A stretch of DNA of 10,381 nucleotides from assembly GCA_016793685.1 (NCBI GenBank), contig JAEULX010000251.1, forward strand, positions 1 through 10,381, read 5' to 3'. The position numbers were made by a program, and so were the translations under genes. This document shows positions 4,515 to 10,381 of the stretch, piece by piece. This DNA comes from Bradyrhizobiaceae bacterium. Lineage in GTDB: Bacteria > Pseudomonadota > Alphaproteobacteria > Rhizobiales > Xanthobacteraceae. Each line of letters opens with the position of its first letter. Position 1 is the first letter of the stretch. Under the pieces are notes generated by a model that was not told the DNA's origin, ran no database searches, and saw only the letters and a program-made list of their open reading frames with translations.

Positions 4515-6146
4515 CTACACCAGCCGGCTCTGCTCCACCGCCGCCTCGACGAAGGAGGAGAACAGCGGGTGCGGTGCGAACGGCCGCGACTTCAGCTCGG
4601 GATGGAACTGGACCCCGACAAACCAGGGGTGGTCGGCGTATTCGATGATCTCCGGCAGGAGGCCATCGGGCGACATGCCGCAAAAGCGCATGCCGTGCTG
4701 CTCCAGCCGTCCCTTGTAGGCGGTGTTCACCTCGTAGCGGTGGCGATGGCGTTCGGAGATTTCCGTCCTGCCGTAGATTTCGCCGACACGGCTGCCGCGC
4801 GCGAGCACGGCCGGATAGGCTCCGAGGCGCATGGTGCCGCCGAGATCGCCGCCGGCGCGCCGCTGCTCCAGTTCGTTGCCGCGCATCCACTCCGTCATCA
4901 GGCCGACGACCGGGTCCGGCGTCGGTCCGAATTCGGTCGAGTTCGCCCCGCCGAGGCCGCACAGATTGCGCGCCGCCTCGACCACCGCCATCTGCATTCC
5001 GAAACAAATGCCGAAATACGGCAGGCTCCGCTCGCGGGCGAACTGGGCCGCGCGGATCTTCCCCTCGGTGCCGCGCTGGCCGAACCCGCCCGGCACGAGA
5101 ATGCCGTGCACGTGCTCGAGATAGGGCGCCGGATCCCCTTCCTGCTCGAACACCTCGCTCTCGATCCAGTCGAGATTGACCTTCACCTTGTTGGCGATGC
5201 CGCCGTGCGAGAGCGCCTCGATCAACGACTTATAGGCGTCCTTGAGGCCGGTGTATTTTCCGACGATGGCGATCGTCACCTGCCCTTCCGGATTGCGGAT
5301 GCGCTCGTTGATCAATCGCCAGCGGTCGAGCGCCGGCGGCGGCGCATTCTCGATGCCGAACGCCGCAAGCAGCTCCGCATCGAGGCCCGCGGCGTGGTAG
5401 GCCTCCGGCACCGCGTAGATGTTGTCGACGTCGCGCGCCTCGATCACCGCGCTCTCGCGCACATTGCAGAACAGCGCGAGCTTGCGCCGCTCCTCCTTCG
5501 GGATCGGGCGGTCGGTGCGGCAGAGCAGGATGTCGGGCTGGATGCCGATCGACAGCAGCTCCTTGACCGAGTGCTGGGTCGGCTTGGTCTTCAGTTCGCC
5601 GGCCGAGGGGATGTAGGGCAGCAGCGTGAGGTGGATGTAGACGGCGTGGCGATGCGGCAGCTCGTTGCCGAACTGGCGGATCGCCTCGAAGAACGGTAGG
5701 CCCTCGATGTCGCCGACTGTTCCGCCGATCTCCACCAGCACGAAGTCGAAGCCATCGCTCCCCTCGCGGATGAAATCCTTGATGGCGTTGGTGACGTGCG
5801 GAATCACCTGGATGGTGGCGCCGAGATAATCGCCGCGCCGCTCTTTGGTGAGGATTTCCTGATAGATGCGCCCGGTCGTTATGTTGTCCTGACGGGTCGC
5901 CGGGCGGCCGGTGAAGCGTTCGTAATGGCCGAGGTCGAGGTCGGTCTCCGCCCCGTCGTCGGTGACGAACACCTCGCCGTGCTGATAGGGGGACATCGTC
6001 CCCGGATCGACATTGAGGTAGGGATCGAGCTTGCGCAGCCTGACGGAATAGCCGCGCGCCTGAAGCAGCGCGCCGAGCGCCGCCGAGGCAAGCCCCTTGC
6101 CGAGAGAGGAGACCACGCCGCCGGTGATGAAGATGTACCGCGCCAT
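4515..6146 (-). CDS. pyrG: CTP synthase (glutamine-hydrolysing)
   Basis: PyrG aminates UTP to CTP with ATP and glutamine, the last step of de novo pyrimidine nucleotide synthesis, in the cytoplasm. The 543 residues are full length. The synthase domain begins MARYIFITGGVVSSLGKGL, with the P-loop-like nucleotide site, followed by RKLDPYLNVDPGTMSP (38-53) and HGEVFVTDDGAETDLDLGHY (56-75). FVLVEIGGTVGDIE (135-148) includes the Mg-binding Glu. The class I glutamine amidotransferase domain follows from about 290: PGGFGQRG (352-359), nucleophile Cys381 in YFGICFGMQ, and His515/Glu517 in VQFHPELKSRP complete the catalytic triad. CTP also feeds CMP-Kdo synthesis, which fits the nearby kdsA. A stem-loop with a U-tract lies between secG and pyrG, so pyrG likely has its own promoter in about 6147-6222. 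The ribosome site is modest (AGG, four bases ahead). Confidence 0.98.
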   Translation of the reverse strand: MARYIFITGGVVSSLGKGLASAALGALLQARGYSVRLRKLDPYLNVDPGTMSPYQHGEVFVTDDGAETDLDLGHYERFTGRPATRQDNITTGRIYQEILTKERRGDYLGATIQVIPHVTNAIKDFIREGSDGFDFVLVEIGGTVGDIEGLPFFEAIRQFGNELPHRHAVYIHLTLLPYIPSAGELKTKPTQHSVKELLSIGIQPDILLCRTDRPIPKEERRKLALFCNVRESAVIEARDVDNIYAVPEAYHAAGLDAELLAAFGIENAPPPALDRWRLINERIRNPEGQVTIAIVGKYTGLKDAYKSLIEALSHGGIANKVKVNLDWIESEVFEQEGDPAPYLEHVHGILVPGGFGQRGTEGKIRAAQFARERSLPYFGICFGMQMAVVEAARNLCGLGGANSTEFGPTPDPVVGLMTEWMRGNELEQRRAGGDLGGTMRLGAYPAVLARGSRVGEIYGRTEISERHRHRYEVNTAYKGRLEQHGMRFCGMSPDGLLPEIIEYADHPWFVGVQFHPELKSRPFAPHPLFSSFVEAAVEQSRLV

Positions 6147-6222
6147 GGGACCTGCTCTCTAGCCTGCCGGGATCGATTCGACGAGTGTTTCTCGCAGCGC
6201 CTGTCTAGGCCGTGGATATTCC

Positions 6223-6260
6223 AAAAAACAACAAGCTCCAGCAGTACTTTGCTGATGCTT
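6223..6260 (-). terminator. Intrinsic terminator between secG and pyrG
   Basis: On the minus strand, AAGC-AT-CAGCA, a six-base loop, TGCTG-GA-GCTT form a nine-pair hairpin with a 2x2 internal loop, followed directly by GTTGTTTTTT. This is the only structure in the window apart from 2841-2869 with a proper U-tract. It would end the tpiA/secG transcript about 65 bases past the secG stop and leave pyrG to its own promoter. Confidence 0.6.
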
Positions 6261-6324
6261 CCTGAAAAACAGCTTTAGCACTCGGAGAACACCCGGCGGT
6301 TTTCCCTCAGAATCCGGCCGGGCG

Positions 6325-6738
6325 TTACTGCGATCGCGGCACTTCCGGGCCGGTCGGCGCCGCAGGGGCCGCCGGAGCTGCGGGCGCTTGCTGCTGCTGC
6401 TCGCCGCTTCTGCGCAGCGCATCCAGCACGCCGCCGCCCGAACCCAGCGGGGCCGGCGCGCCCGGCGCGCTCGGCGCCTCGGCCGGCGCTCCCGTCTGAA
6501 TGATCGATGTGGGCCGATGCGACAATCCGGCGAGGATCGAGAGCGCGAGGCTGGTGATGAAAAATGCCGTCGCGAGAATCGCCGTGGCGCGGGTGAGCAC
6601 GTTGGCGGTGCCCCGGCTCGACATGAATCCGCCCGTCGAACCGATCCCCAGTCCGCCGCCCTCCGAGCGCTGCAGCATGACAACGCCGATCAAGGCGAGG
6701 ACAATCATGAGATGGATCAATACGATGACGGTCTGCAT
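6325..6738 (-). CDS. secG: Preprotein translocase subunit SecG
   Basis: SecG is the small inner-membrane partner of SecYE that eases SecA-driven export. The 137 residues show two transmembrane helices (about 3-22 and 51-70) and, between them, the family loop MLQRSEGGGLG (21-31) with the GST.GF and RGTANVLTR (42-50) blocks. After helix 2 there is a 65-residue low-complexity tail, rich in Ala and Pro with QQQQ and APAAPAAPAAP, which is longer than in E. coli SecG (110 residues) but common in alphaproteobacteria. AAGGA six bases ahead supports ATG 6738. The gene follows tpiA by about 206 bases on the same strand, so it may have its own promoter. It is followed by a terminator. Confidence 0.93.
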   Translation of the reverse strand: MQTVIVLIHLMIVLALIGVVMLQRSEGGGLGIGSTGGFMSSRGTANVLTRATAILATAFFITSLALSILAGLSHRPTSIIQTGAPAEAPSAPGAPAPLGSGGGVLDALRRSGEQQQQAPAAPAAPAAPTGPEVPRSQ

Positions 6739-6802
6739 CAGAATCCTTCCGCGCGGCTGCGCCGAAATCGGTTTGCGGCCGGCCTCAAATCCTCCGCCAC
6801 AG

Positions 6803-6832
6803 CCATCGACGAGACATCCAACGACGAGACAT
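6803..6832. repeat. Two tandem 15-base repeats ahead of secG
   Basis: On the minus strand ATGTCTCGTCGTTGG is followed directly by ATGTCTCGTCGATGG, two 15-base units with one difference, 65-94 bases ahead of the secG start. A TATAT lies next to them. This could be a pair of binding sites for a regulator on one face of the helix (spacing about 1.5 turns) or a small duplication. Confidence 0.5.
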
Positions 6833-6860
6833 ATAGTGCGCCGCGCCGCAAGGGTACGGT

Positions 6861-6884
6861 CCCCGCAATAATCATTTCGCGGGG
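6861..6884. promoter_or_regulatory. Stem-loop between tpiA and secG
   Basis: CCCCGC (6861-6866) pairs with GCGGGG (6879-6884) around an AT-rich 12-base loop, about 60 bases behind the tpiA stop. There is no U-tract on the minus strand, so termination is uncertain. It is the best candidate for a tpiA 3' structure. Confidence 0.3.
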
Positions 6885-6944
6885 CCGCCCCTGTCCCGCA
6901 AGCCGTCGCTCGCCGCGAGGCTCGCTTATGGGTCGCGCGCGCCG

Positions 6945-7703
6945 TTACTTATAAGCGTTTGCGATCCCGAAGAAATCGTCCGCCTTCAGGCTCGCGCCGC
7001 CGACCAGGGCGCCGTCGACGTCGGCGACACTCATCAGCTCCTTGGCATTGGACGGCTTCACCGAGCCGCCGTACTGGATACGCACGCCGTCGGCGACGGC
7101 CTGACCGAACCGCTTGGCGACCTGGGCGCGGATAAAGCTATGCACCTCGGCGACGTCGGCGATGGTCGGCGTCAGGCCGGTGCCGATTGCCCAGACCGGC
7201 TCGTAAGCGATCACGAGGTTCTCCGGCGTCGTGCCATCGGGCAGCGAGCCGGCAACCTGGGTGCCGATCACGTCGAGGGTCTTGCCGCCGACACGCTCGT
7301 CCTTGGTCTCGCCGACGCAGACGATCGCCACCAGTCCGGCGCGCCATGCCGCCTGCGCCTTGGCGCGCACTTCGGCGTCGGTTTCCTTGTGGTAGGTCCG
7401 CCGTTCCGAATGGCCGACGATGATTGCGGTCGCGCCGGCGTCCTTCAGCATTTCCGCGCTGATGTCCCCGGTGAAGGCCCCGGCGGTTTCGGCGTGACAG
7501 TTCTGAGCGCCGATTGCAATCGGCGAGCCCTTCGCCTTTTCGGCGAATTGCGCGACGAGGGTCGTCGGCGGGCAAATCATCAGTTCGACCTTGCCGGTGA
7601 AGGCGCCGGCCCCGGCCATCATCTTCTCGAGCTCGCCGATCGAGCCCTTGAGTCCGTTCATTTTCCAATTTCCCGCCACCAGCGGGCGACGCGCTGAAGC
7701 CAT
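6945..7703 (-). CDS. tpiA: Triosephosphate isomerase
   Basis: TpiA interconverts dihydroxyacetone phosphate and glyceraldehyde 3-phosphate in glycolysis, gluconeogenesis and related pathways in the cytoplasm. The 252 residues match the family. Visible are AGNWKMNG (10-17) with Asn12 and Lys14, the catalytic His98 in VGHSERR (96-102), Glu168 in AYEPVWAIGTG (166-176) including the mobile loop-6 region, YGGSVKPSN (211-219) and VGGASL (234-239) of the phosphate site. ATG 7703 is chosen because GAGG lies six bases ahead and MASARRPLVAGNWKMN is the normal N-terminus; the longer open frame (to 7817) adds residues without family character. The gene diverges from the ppiD-trpE pair, with 280 bases between the starts. 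Confidence 0.98.
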   Translation of the reverse strand: MASARRPLVAGNWKMNGLKGSIGELEKMMAGAGAFTGKVELMICPPTTLVAQFAEKAKGSPIAIGAQNCHAETAGAFTGDISAEMLKDAGATAIIVGHSERRTYHKETDAEVRAKAQAAWRAGLVAIVCVGETKDERVGGKTLDVIGTQVAGSLPDGTTPENLVIAYEPVWAIGTGLTPTIADVAEVHSFIRAQVAKRFGQAVADGVRIQYGGSVKPSNAKELMSVADVDGALVGGASLKADDFFGIANAYK

Positions 7704-7983
7704 CGTGATCCTCGGAGTTGGGTTTCGTTCCGGGCCTAACCTAGACCAGTGCGGGGAAGCACGCGCCGCGGCCCCCAAGCGGCGGCTGCTTATGGCACGA
7801 TTTCTCCGCAGCGACAAATGCCGCGCGCGACCACCGGGAGGTCGTGTTGCGGGGTCCCGCCGCCCTCCCTATGATGGGAGGCGCTCGGAAGGCCGGCCGG
7901 CCGGTTGCGCCGGGCGAGCACAGCTCCCGCCGCCGGCATCGCCCGGCGGGCGGGCACCGAACAACTCTTCCAAATGGAACGCA
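7704..7983. promoter_or_regulatory. Divergent promoter region tpiA / ppiD
   Basis: This 280-base gap must carry the leftward tpiA and rightward ppiD promoters. I see no -35/-10 pair that I would defend. It is very GC-rich and holds a hairpin CCTCCC-TATGAT-GGGAGG (7864-7881), an unbroken GGCCGGCCGGCCGG run (7891-7904) and a larger stem-loop at 7926-7954. Confidence 0.5.
7926..7954 (+). promoter_or_regulatory. Strong GC stem-loop in the ppiD leader
   Basis: CCCGCCGCCGG (7926-7936) pairs with CCGGCGGGCGGG (7943-7954) around a six-base loop with one bulged G, eleven pairs in all, ending 29 bases ahead of the ppiD ATG. It lacks a T-run. It could lower or pause expression of ppiD-trpE, or be a by-product of the GC content. 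Confidence 0.35.
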
Positions 7984-9888
7984 ATGCTTAGGGGTCTGCA
8001 AAAAGCTTCCGCCAATTGGCTCGGCAAGATCATCATGGCCGCGGTCGTGCTGTTTCTTGTCCTGAGCTTCGCGATCTGGGGCATCGGCGACATTTTCCGT
8101 GGGGCCGGCGTTTCGACCGTCGCGCAGGTCGGGTCGGCCGATATCTCGATCGAGCAGTTCCGCCAATTCTACAATGACCGCCTCCAGCAGATTTCGCGCC
8201 GGGTGGGCCGGCCGATCACGCCGGATCAGGCGCGCGCCACCGGGATCGACCGGCAGATTCTCAACCAGCTCATCGCCGAGGTGCTGCTCGACGAGCGCGC
8301 ACGCCAGATCGGCCTCGGCATGTCCGACGGCGAAGTCGCCGCCGAGATCAGGCGGGAGCCGGCGTTTCAAGGAGCAAACGGCCAGTTCGACCAGCAGCGT
8401 TTTCTCTATCTCATCCGCCAGGCGGGCTTTACCGAGCAGCGCTTCGTCATCGAGCAGCGGCGCACCGCGCTGCGGCGGCAGCTCGCGTCAGCGATCGACG
8501 GCGACCTGAAGGCGCCCCAGTCGGCCGCAGACCTCGCGAATCGTTACGAAAACGAGGAGCGCAGCATCGAGTTCGTCGCGCTCAATGCGCAGAACGCCGG
8601 CGACATCCCTGCGCCCACGCCGGAACAGCTCGCCGGCTTTTTCGAACAGCGCAAGCTGCTCTTCCGCGCTCCCGAGCTGCGCAAGGTGCTCTTCCTGACG
8701 CTGTCTCCGCAGGAGATCGCCAAGACCATCGAGGTGAGCGACGCCGACGCCGAGCGCTACTACGCCGACCACCGCGCCCGCTATACGGTGCCGGAGAAGC
8801 GGCAGATCCAGCAGATCGCCTTCCCTAACGCGCAGGAAGCGGCCGCGGCGCAAGCCAAGCTGGCGGGCGGCATGACCTTCGAGGCGCTCGCGGCCGAGCG
8901 TAAAATCCCGGAAAAGGACCTCGATCTCGGCCTGGTGTCGAAGGCGGAAATGCTCGATCCGGCGATCGCGGACGCGGCCTTCGCGCTCCAGGAGGGCGAG
9001 GTCAGCGCGCCGGTGACCGGACGCTTCGTCACGGCGATCGTGCGCGTGACCAAGATCGAACCGGGCCAGGCGACGCCCTATGCCAAGGTGGAGGCCGAGA
9101 TCAAGCAAGCCATCGCGCTCGACCGTGCGAAGGCCGATCTCGCACGCCGCCGCGACCAGATCGAGGACGAGCTTGCCGCTGGGCAGCGCCTCGACGAGAT
9201 CGGGAAGAAGCTCGGACTTCCGGTGCGCATCATCGACGCCCTGGACCGGTCCGGACACGGACCGAAGGGCGAGCCGGTGCCTGACCTGCCCAAGAATGTC
9301 GACCTGGTCGCCGCCGCCTTCGCGACCAGCGTCGGGGTCGAGAACGAGCCCCTGCAAATCCCCGGAGGCGGCTTTGTCTGGTACGAGGTCGCCGGCGTCA
9401 CCCCCTCGCACGAGCGCACCTTCGACGAGGCCAAGCCGCAGGTGGAGGAGCGTTGGCGCGAGGCGGAGATCGCCAAGCGCCTCGACCAGAAGGCGGCCGA
9501 AATCGCCGGCAGGGTCAAGGCGGGCGGCTGGGTGGGCGAAATAGCCGCCAACGGCCTGACGCTCGAAAACGCGAACGGCCTGAAGCGCCGCGGGAGCGGA
9601 CCGCTTCCGCCCGGTGTCATTGCCGAGGTGTTTCGCACCCCCAAGGACGGCGTCGCGAGCGCCGAGGGCGCGGAGCCGACCCAACGGATCGTGTTTCGCG
9701 TGACCGGCGTCACCGTGCCGCCGCTCGACATGCAGAGCCCCGCGGCGAAGCGCTTGCTCGACACGCTGGGCACCGCCTACTCCGATGATCTCATCGCGCA
9801 ATATGTCGCACAGCTGCAGATCGACTTTGGGGTCAAGATCAATCAGACAGCATTGAACCAGGCGATCGGGCGGGGCGCGACGGAATAG
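7984..9888 (+). CDS. ppiD: PpiD/SurA-type periplasmic folding factor (SurA N-terminal and parvulin-like domains)
   Basis: The protein has 634 residues, close to E. coli PpiD (623). It has a short cytoplasmic N-terminus, one membrane helix (about 16-36) and a large periplasmic part. Residues about 45-165 show the SurA_N/PpiD chaperone pattern (VAQVGSADIS, then helices with QLIAEVLLDERARQIG). A parvulin-like segment spans about 268-358 and ends in FALQEGEVSAPVTGRFVTA, followed by coiled helices and a C-terminal chaperone region. The two histidines typical of active parvulins are not seen: the first strand reads RQIQQIAF and the last lacks His, so isomerase activity is doubtful, as reported for E. 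coli PpiD. The role is probably chaperoning newly exported proteins at the SecYEG exit, fitting secG nearby. I chose ATG 7984 as the frame before it (to 7591) lies over tpiA and is meaningless. Only a weak GGAA precedes it. Confidence 0.88.
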   Translation: MLRGLQKASANWLGKIIMAAVVLFLVLSFAIWGIGDIFRGAGVSTVAQVGSADISIEQFRQFYNDRLQQISRRVGRPITPDQARATGIDRQILNQLIAEVLLDERARQIGLGMSDGEVAAEIRREPAFQGANGQFDQQRFLYLIRQAGFTEQRFVIEQRRTALRRQLASAIDGDLKAPQSAADLANRYENEERSIEFVALNAQNAGDIPAPTPEQLAGFFEQRKLLFRAPELRKVLFLTLSPQEIAKTIEVSDADAERYYADHRARYTVPEKRQIQQIAFPNAQEAAAAQAKLAGGMTFEALAAERKIPEKDLDLGLVSKAEMLDPAIADAAFALQEGEVSAPVTGRFVTAIVRVTKIEPGQATPYAKVEAEIKQAIALDRAKADLARRRDQIEDELAAGQRLDEIGKKLGLPVRIIDALDRSGHGPKGEPVPDLPKNVDLVAAAFATSVGVENEPLQIPGGGFVWYEVAGVTPSHERTFDEAKPQVEERWREAEIAKRLDQKAAEIAGRVKAGGWVGEIAANGLTLENANGLKRRGSGPLPPGVIAEVFRTPKDGVASAEGAEPTQRIVFRVTGVTVPPLDMQSPAAKRLLDTLGTAYSDDLIAQYVAQLQIDFGVKINQTALNQAIGRGATE

Positions 9889-9908
9889 CCTCGGGGCAAA
9901 TGCCACTC

Positions 9909-10381
9909 ATGCAGATCGAACCGCAGGCCGCGGCATTCGCGGAAGCCTATGAGCGTGGGGAGGCTCAGGTCGTTTCGACGTCCCTCGTCGGCGACCTCGA
10001 GACCGCCGTGTCGGCCTATCTCAAAGTGGCCGCCGACAGGCCGCCCGCCTTCCTTCTCGAGTCGGTCGAGGGCGGGGCGGTGCGCGCCCGCTATTCCATC
10101 ATCGGGCTCAACCCCGACCTCGTGTTCCGCACCAACGGGACGACCGCGGAGGTCAACCGGACGGCGCTTTCCGCCCCCGACGCTTTCGTTCCCTGCAACG
10201 ATCCGCCGCTTGCGGCCCTGCGCGCCGTGATCGCCGAGAGCCACATCGACCTCCCCGATCGCCTCCCCCCGATGGCGGCCGGGGTGTTCGGCTATCTCGG
10301 CTACGACATGGTGCGGCGGATGGAGGATCTCGGCCCGCCGCAACCCGATCCGATCGGCATTCCCGATGCGATCCTCGTGCG
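9909..10381 (+). CDS. trpE: Anthranilate synthase component I, N-terminal part (cut by window edge)
   Basis: TrpE with TrpG converts chorismate to anthranilate, the first committed step of tryptophan synthesis, in the cytoplasm. The 157 visible codons contain FLLESVEGG (48-56), the N-terminal tryptophan-binding site with its LLES core used for feedback inhibition, then ARYSIIGLNPD (60-70) and AAGVFGYLGYDMVRRME (123-139). The catalytic chorismate-binding domain lies beyond the edge. Two in-frame starts exist, 9900 and 9909. I prefer 9909 (MQIEPQAAAF) since it matches the N-terminus of stand-alone alphaproteobacterial TrpE proteins as I remember them; a GGGG at 9893-9896 is 12 bases from it and 3 from the other. 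The start lies 20 bases behind ppiD, so the two genes are probably cotranscribed. There is no room for a trp leader peptide or attenuator directly before it. Confidence 0.94.
   Translation, partial: MQIEPQAAAFAEAYERGEAQVVSTSLVGDLETAVSAYLKVAADRPPAFLLESVEGGAVRARYSIIGLNPDLVFRTNGTTAEVNRTALSAPDAFVPCNDPPLAALRAVIAESHIDLPDRLPPMAAGVFGYLGYDMVRRMEDLGPPQPDPIGIPDAILV

Noticed and set aside
4569..5699. A 376-residue plus-strand frame opposite pyrG
   Set aside because: It is antisense to a fully convincing CTP synthase, has no recognisable domain, and is the usual result of high GC at third codon positions.
7591..7983. Upstream extension of the ppiD frame over the tpiA 5' end
   Set aside because: It overlaps tpiA in antisense and would place about 130 residues before the membrane helix; the family starts near 7984.
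8488..9906. A 472-residue minus-strand frame opposite ppiD
   Set aside because: Same shadow effect; the plus-strand frame has a signal anchor and clear SurA/parvulin features.

Overview
The window looks like a chromosomal piece of an alphaproteobacterium of the order Hyphomicrobiales (Rhizobiales), probably close to Bradyrhizobium/Rhodopseudomonas or Xanthobacteraceae. The evidence is high GC coding DNA, a Kdo (LPS) biosynthesis gene, IlvD and TrpE N-termini of the type I know from Bradyrhizobium, and the arrangement trpE-ppiD diverging from tpiA-secG-pyrG-kdsA, which is familiar from this order. The placement rests on protein recognition by eye, not on a database search.

Layout, left to right. 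The first 402 bases are the 5' part of ilvD (dihydroxy-acid dehydratase, minus strand, cut by the window edge). After a 219-base gap come an MFS transporter and kdsA (Kdo-8-phosphate synthase), both on the minus strand and overlapping by four bases. Next is a stretch of about 1.6 kb that is unusual for this neighbourhood. It holds two small minus-strand genes for exported, aromatic-rich proteins, each with its own ribosome binding site and a strong hairpin behind it, plus a nested palindromic repeat. Then come a 79-residue membrane-anchored protein of unknown function placed three bases behind pyrG, pyrG itself (CTP synthase), secG (translocase subunit) and tpiA (triosephosphate isomerase), all on the minus strand. 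On the plus strand, diverging from tpiA, are a PpiD/SurA-type periplasmic folding factor and, 20 bases further on, the start of trpE (anthranilate synthase component I, cut by the right edge).

Most of the window is housekeeping metabolism: branched-chain amino acids (ilvD), tryptophan (trpE), CTP (pyrG), glycolysis/gluconeogenesis (tpiA), LPS core sugar (kdsA) and protein export and folding (secG, ppiD). CTP from PyrG is needed to activate Kdo to CMP-Kdo, which links pyrG and kdsA functionally. A convincing stem-loop with a U-tract between secG and pyrG suggests that pyrG and the 79-residue gene form a separate transcription unit.

I found no CRISPR array, tRNA, rRNA, insertion sequence, phage gene or defence system. 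The least explained content is the pair of secreted Tyr/Trp-rich proteins (3022-3333 and 3692-3967), the 79-residue protein (4272-4511) and the repeat and hairpin elements around them.
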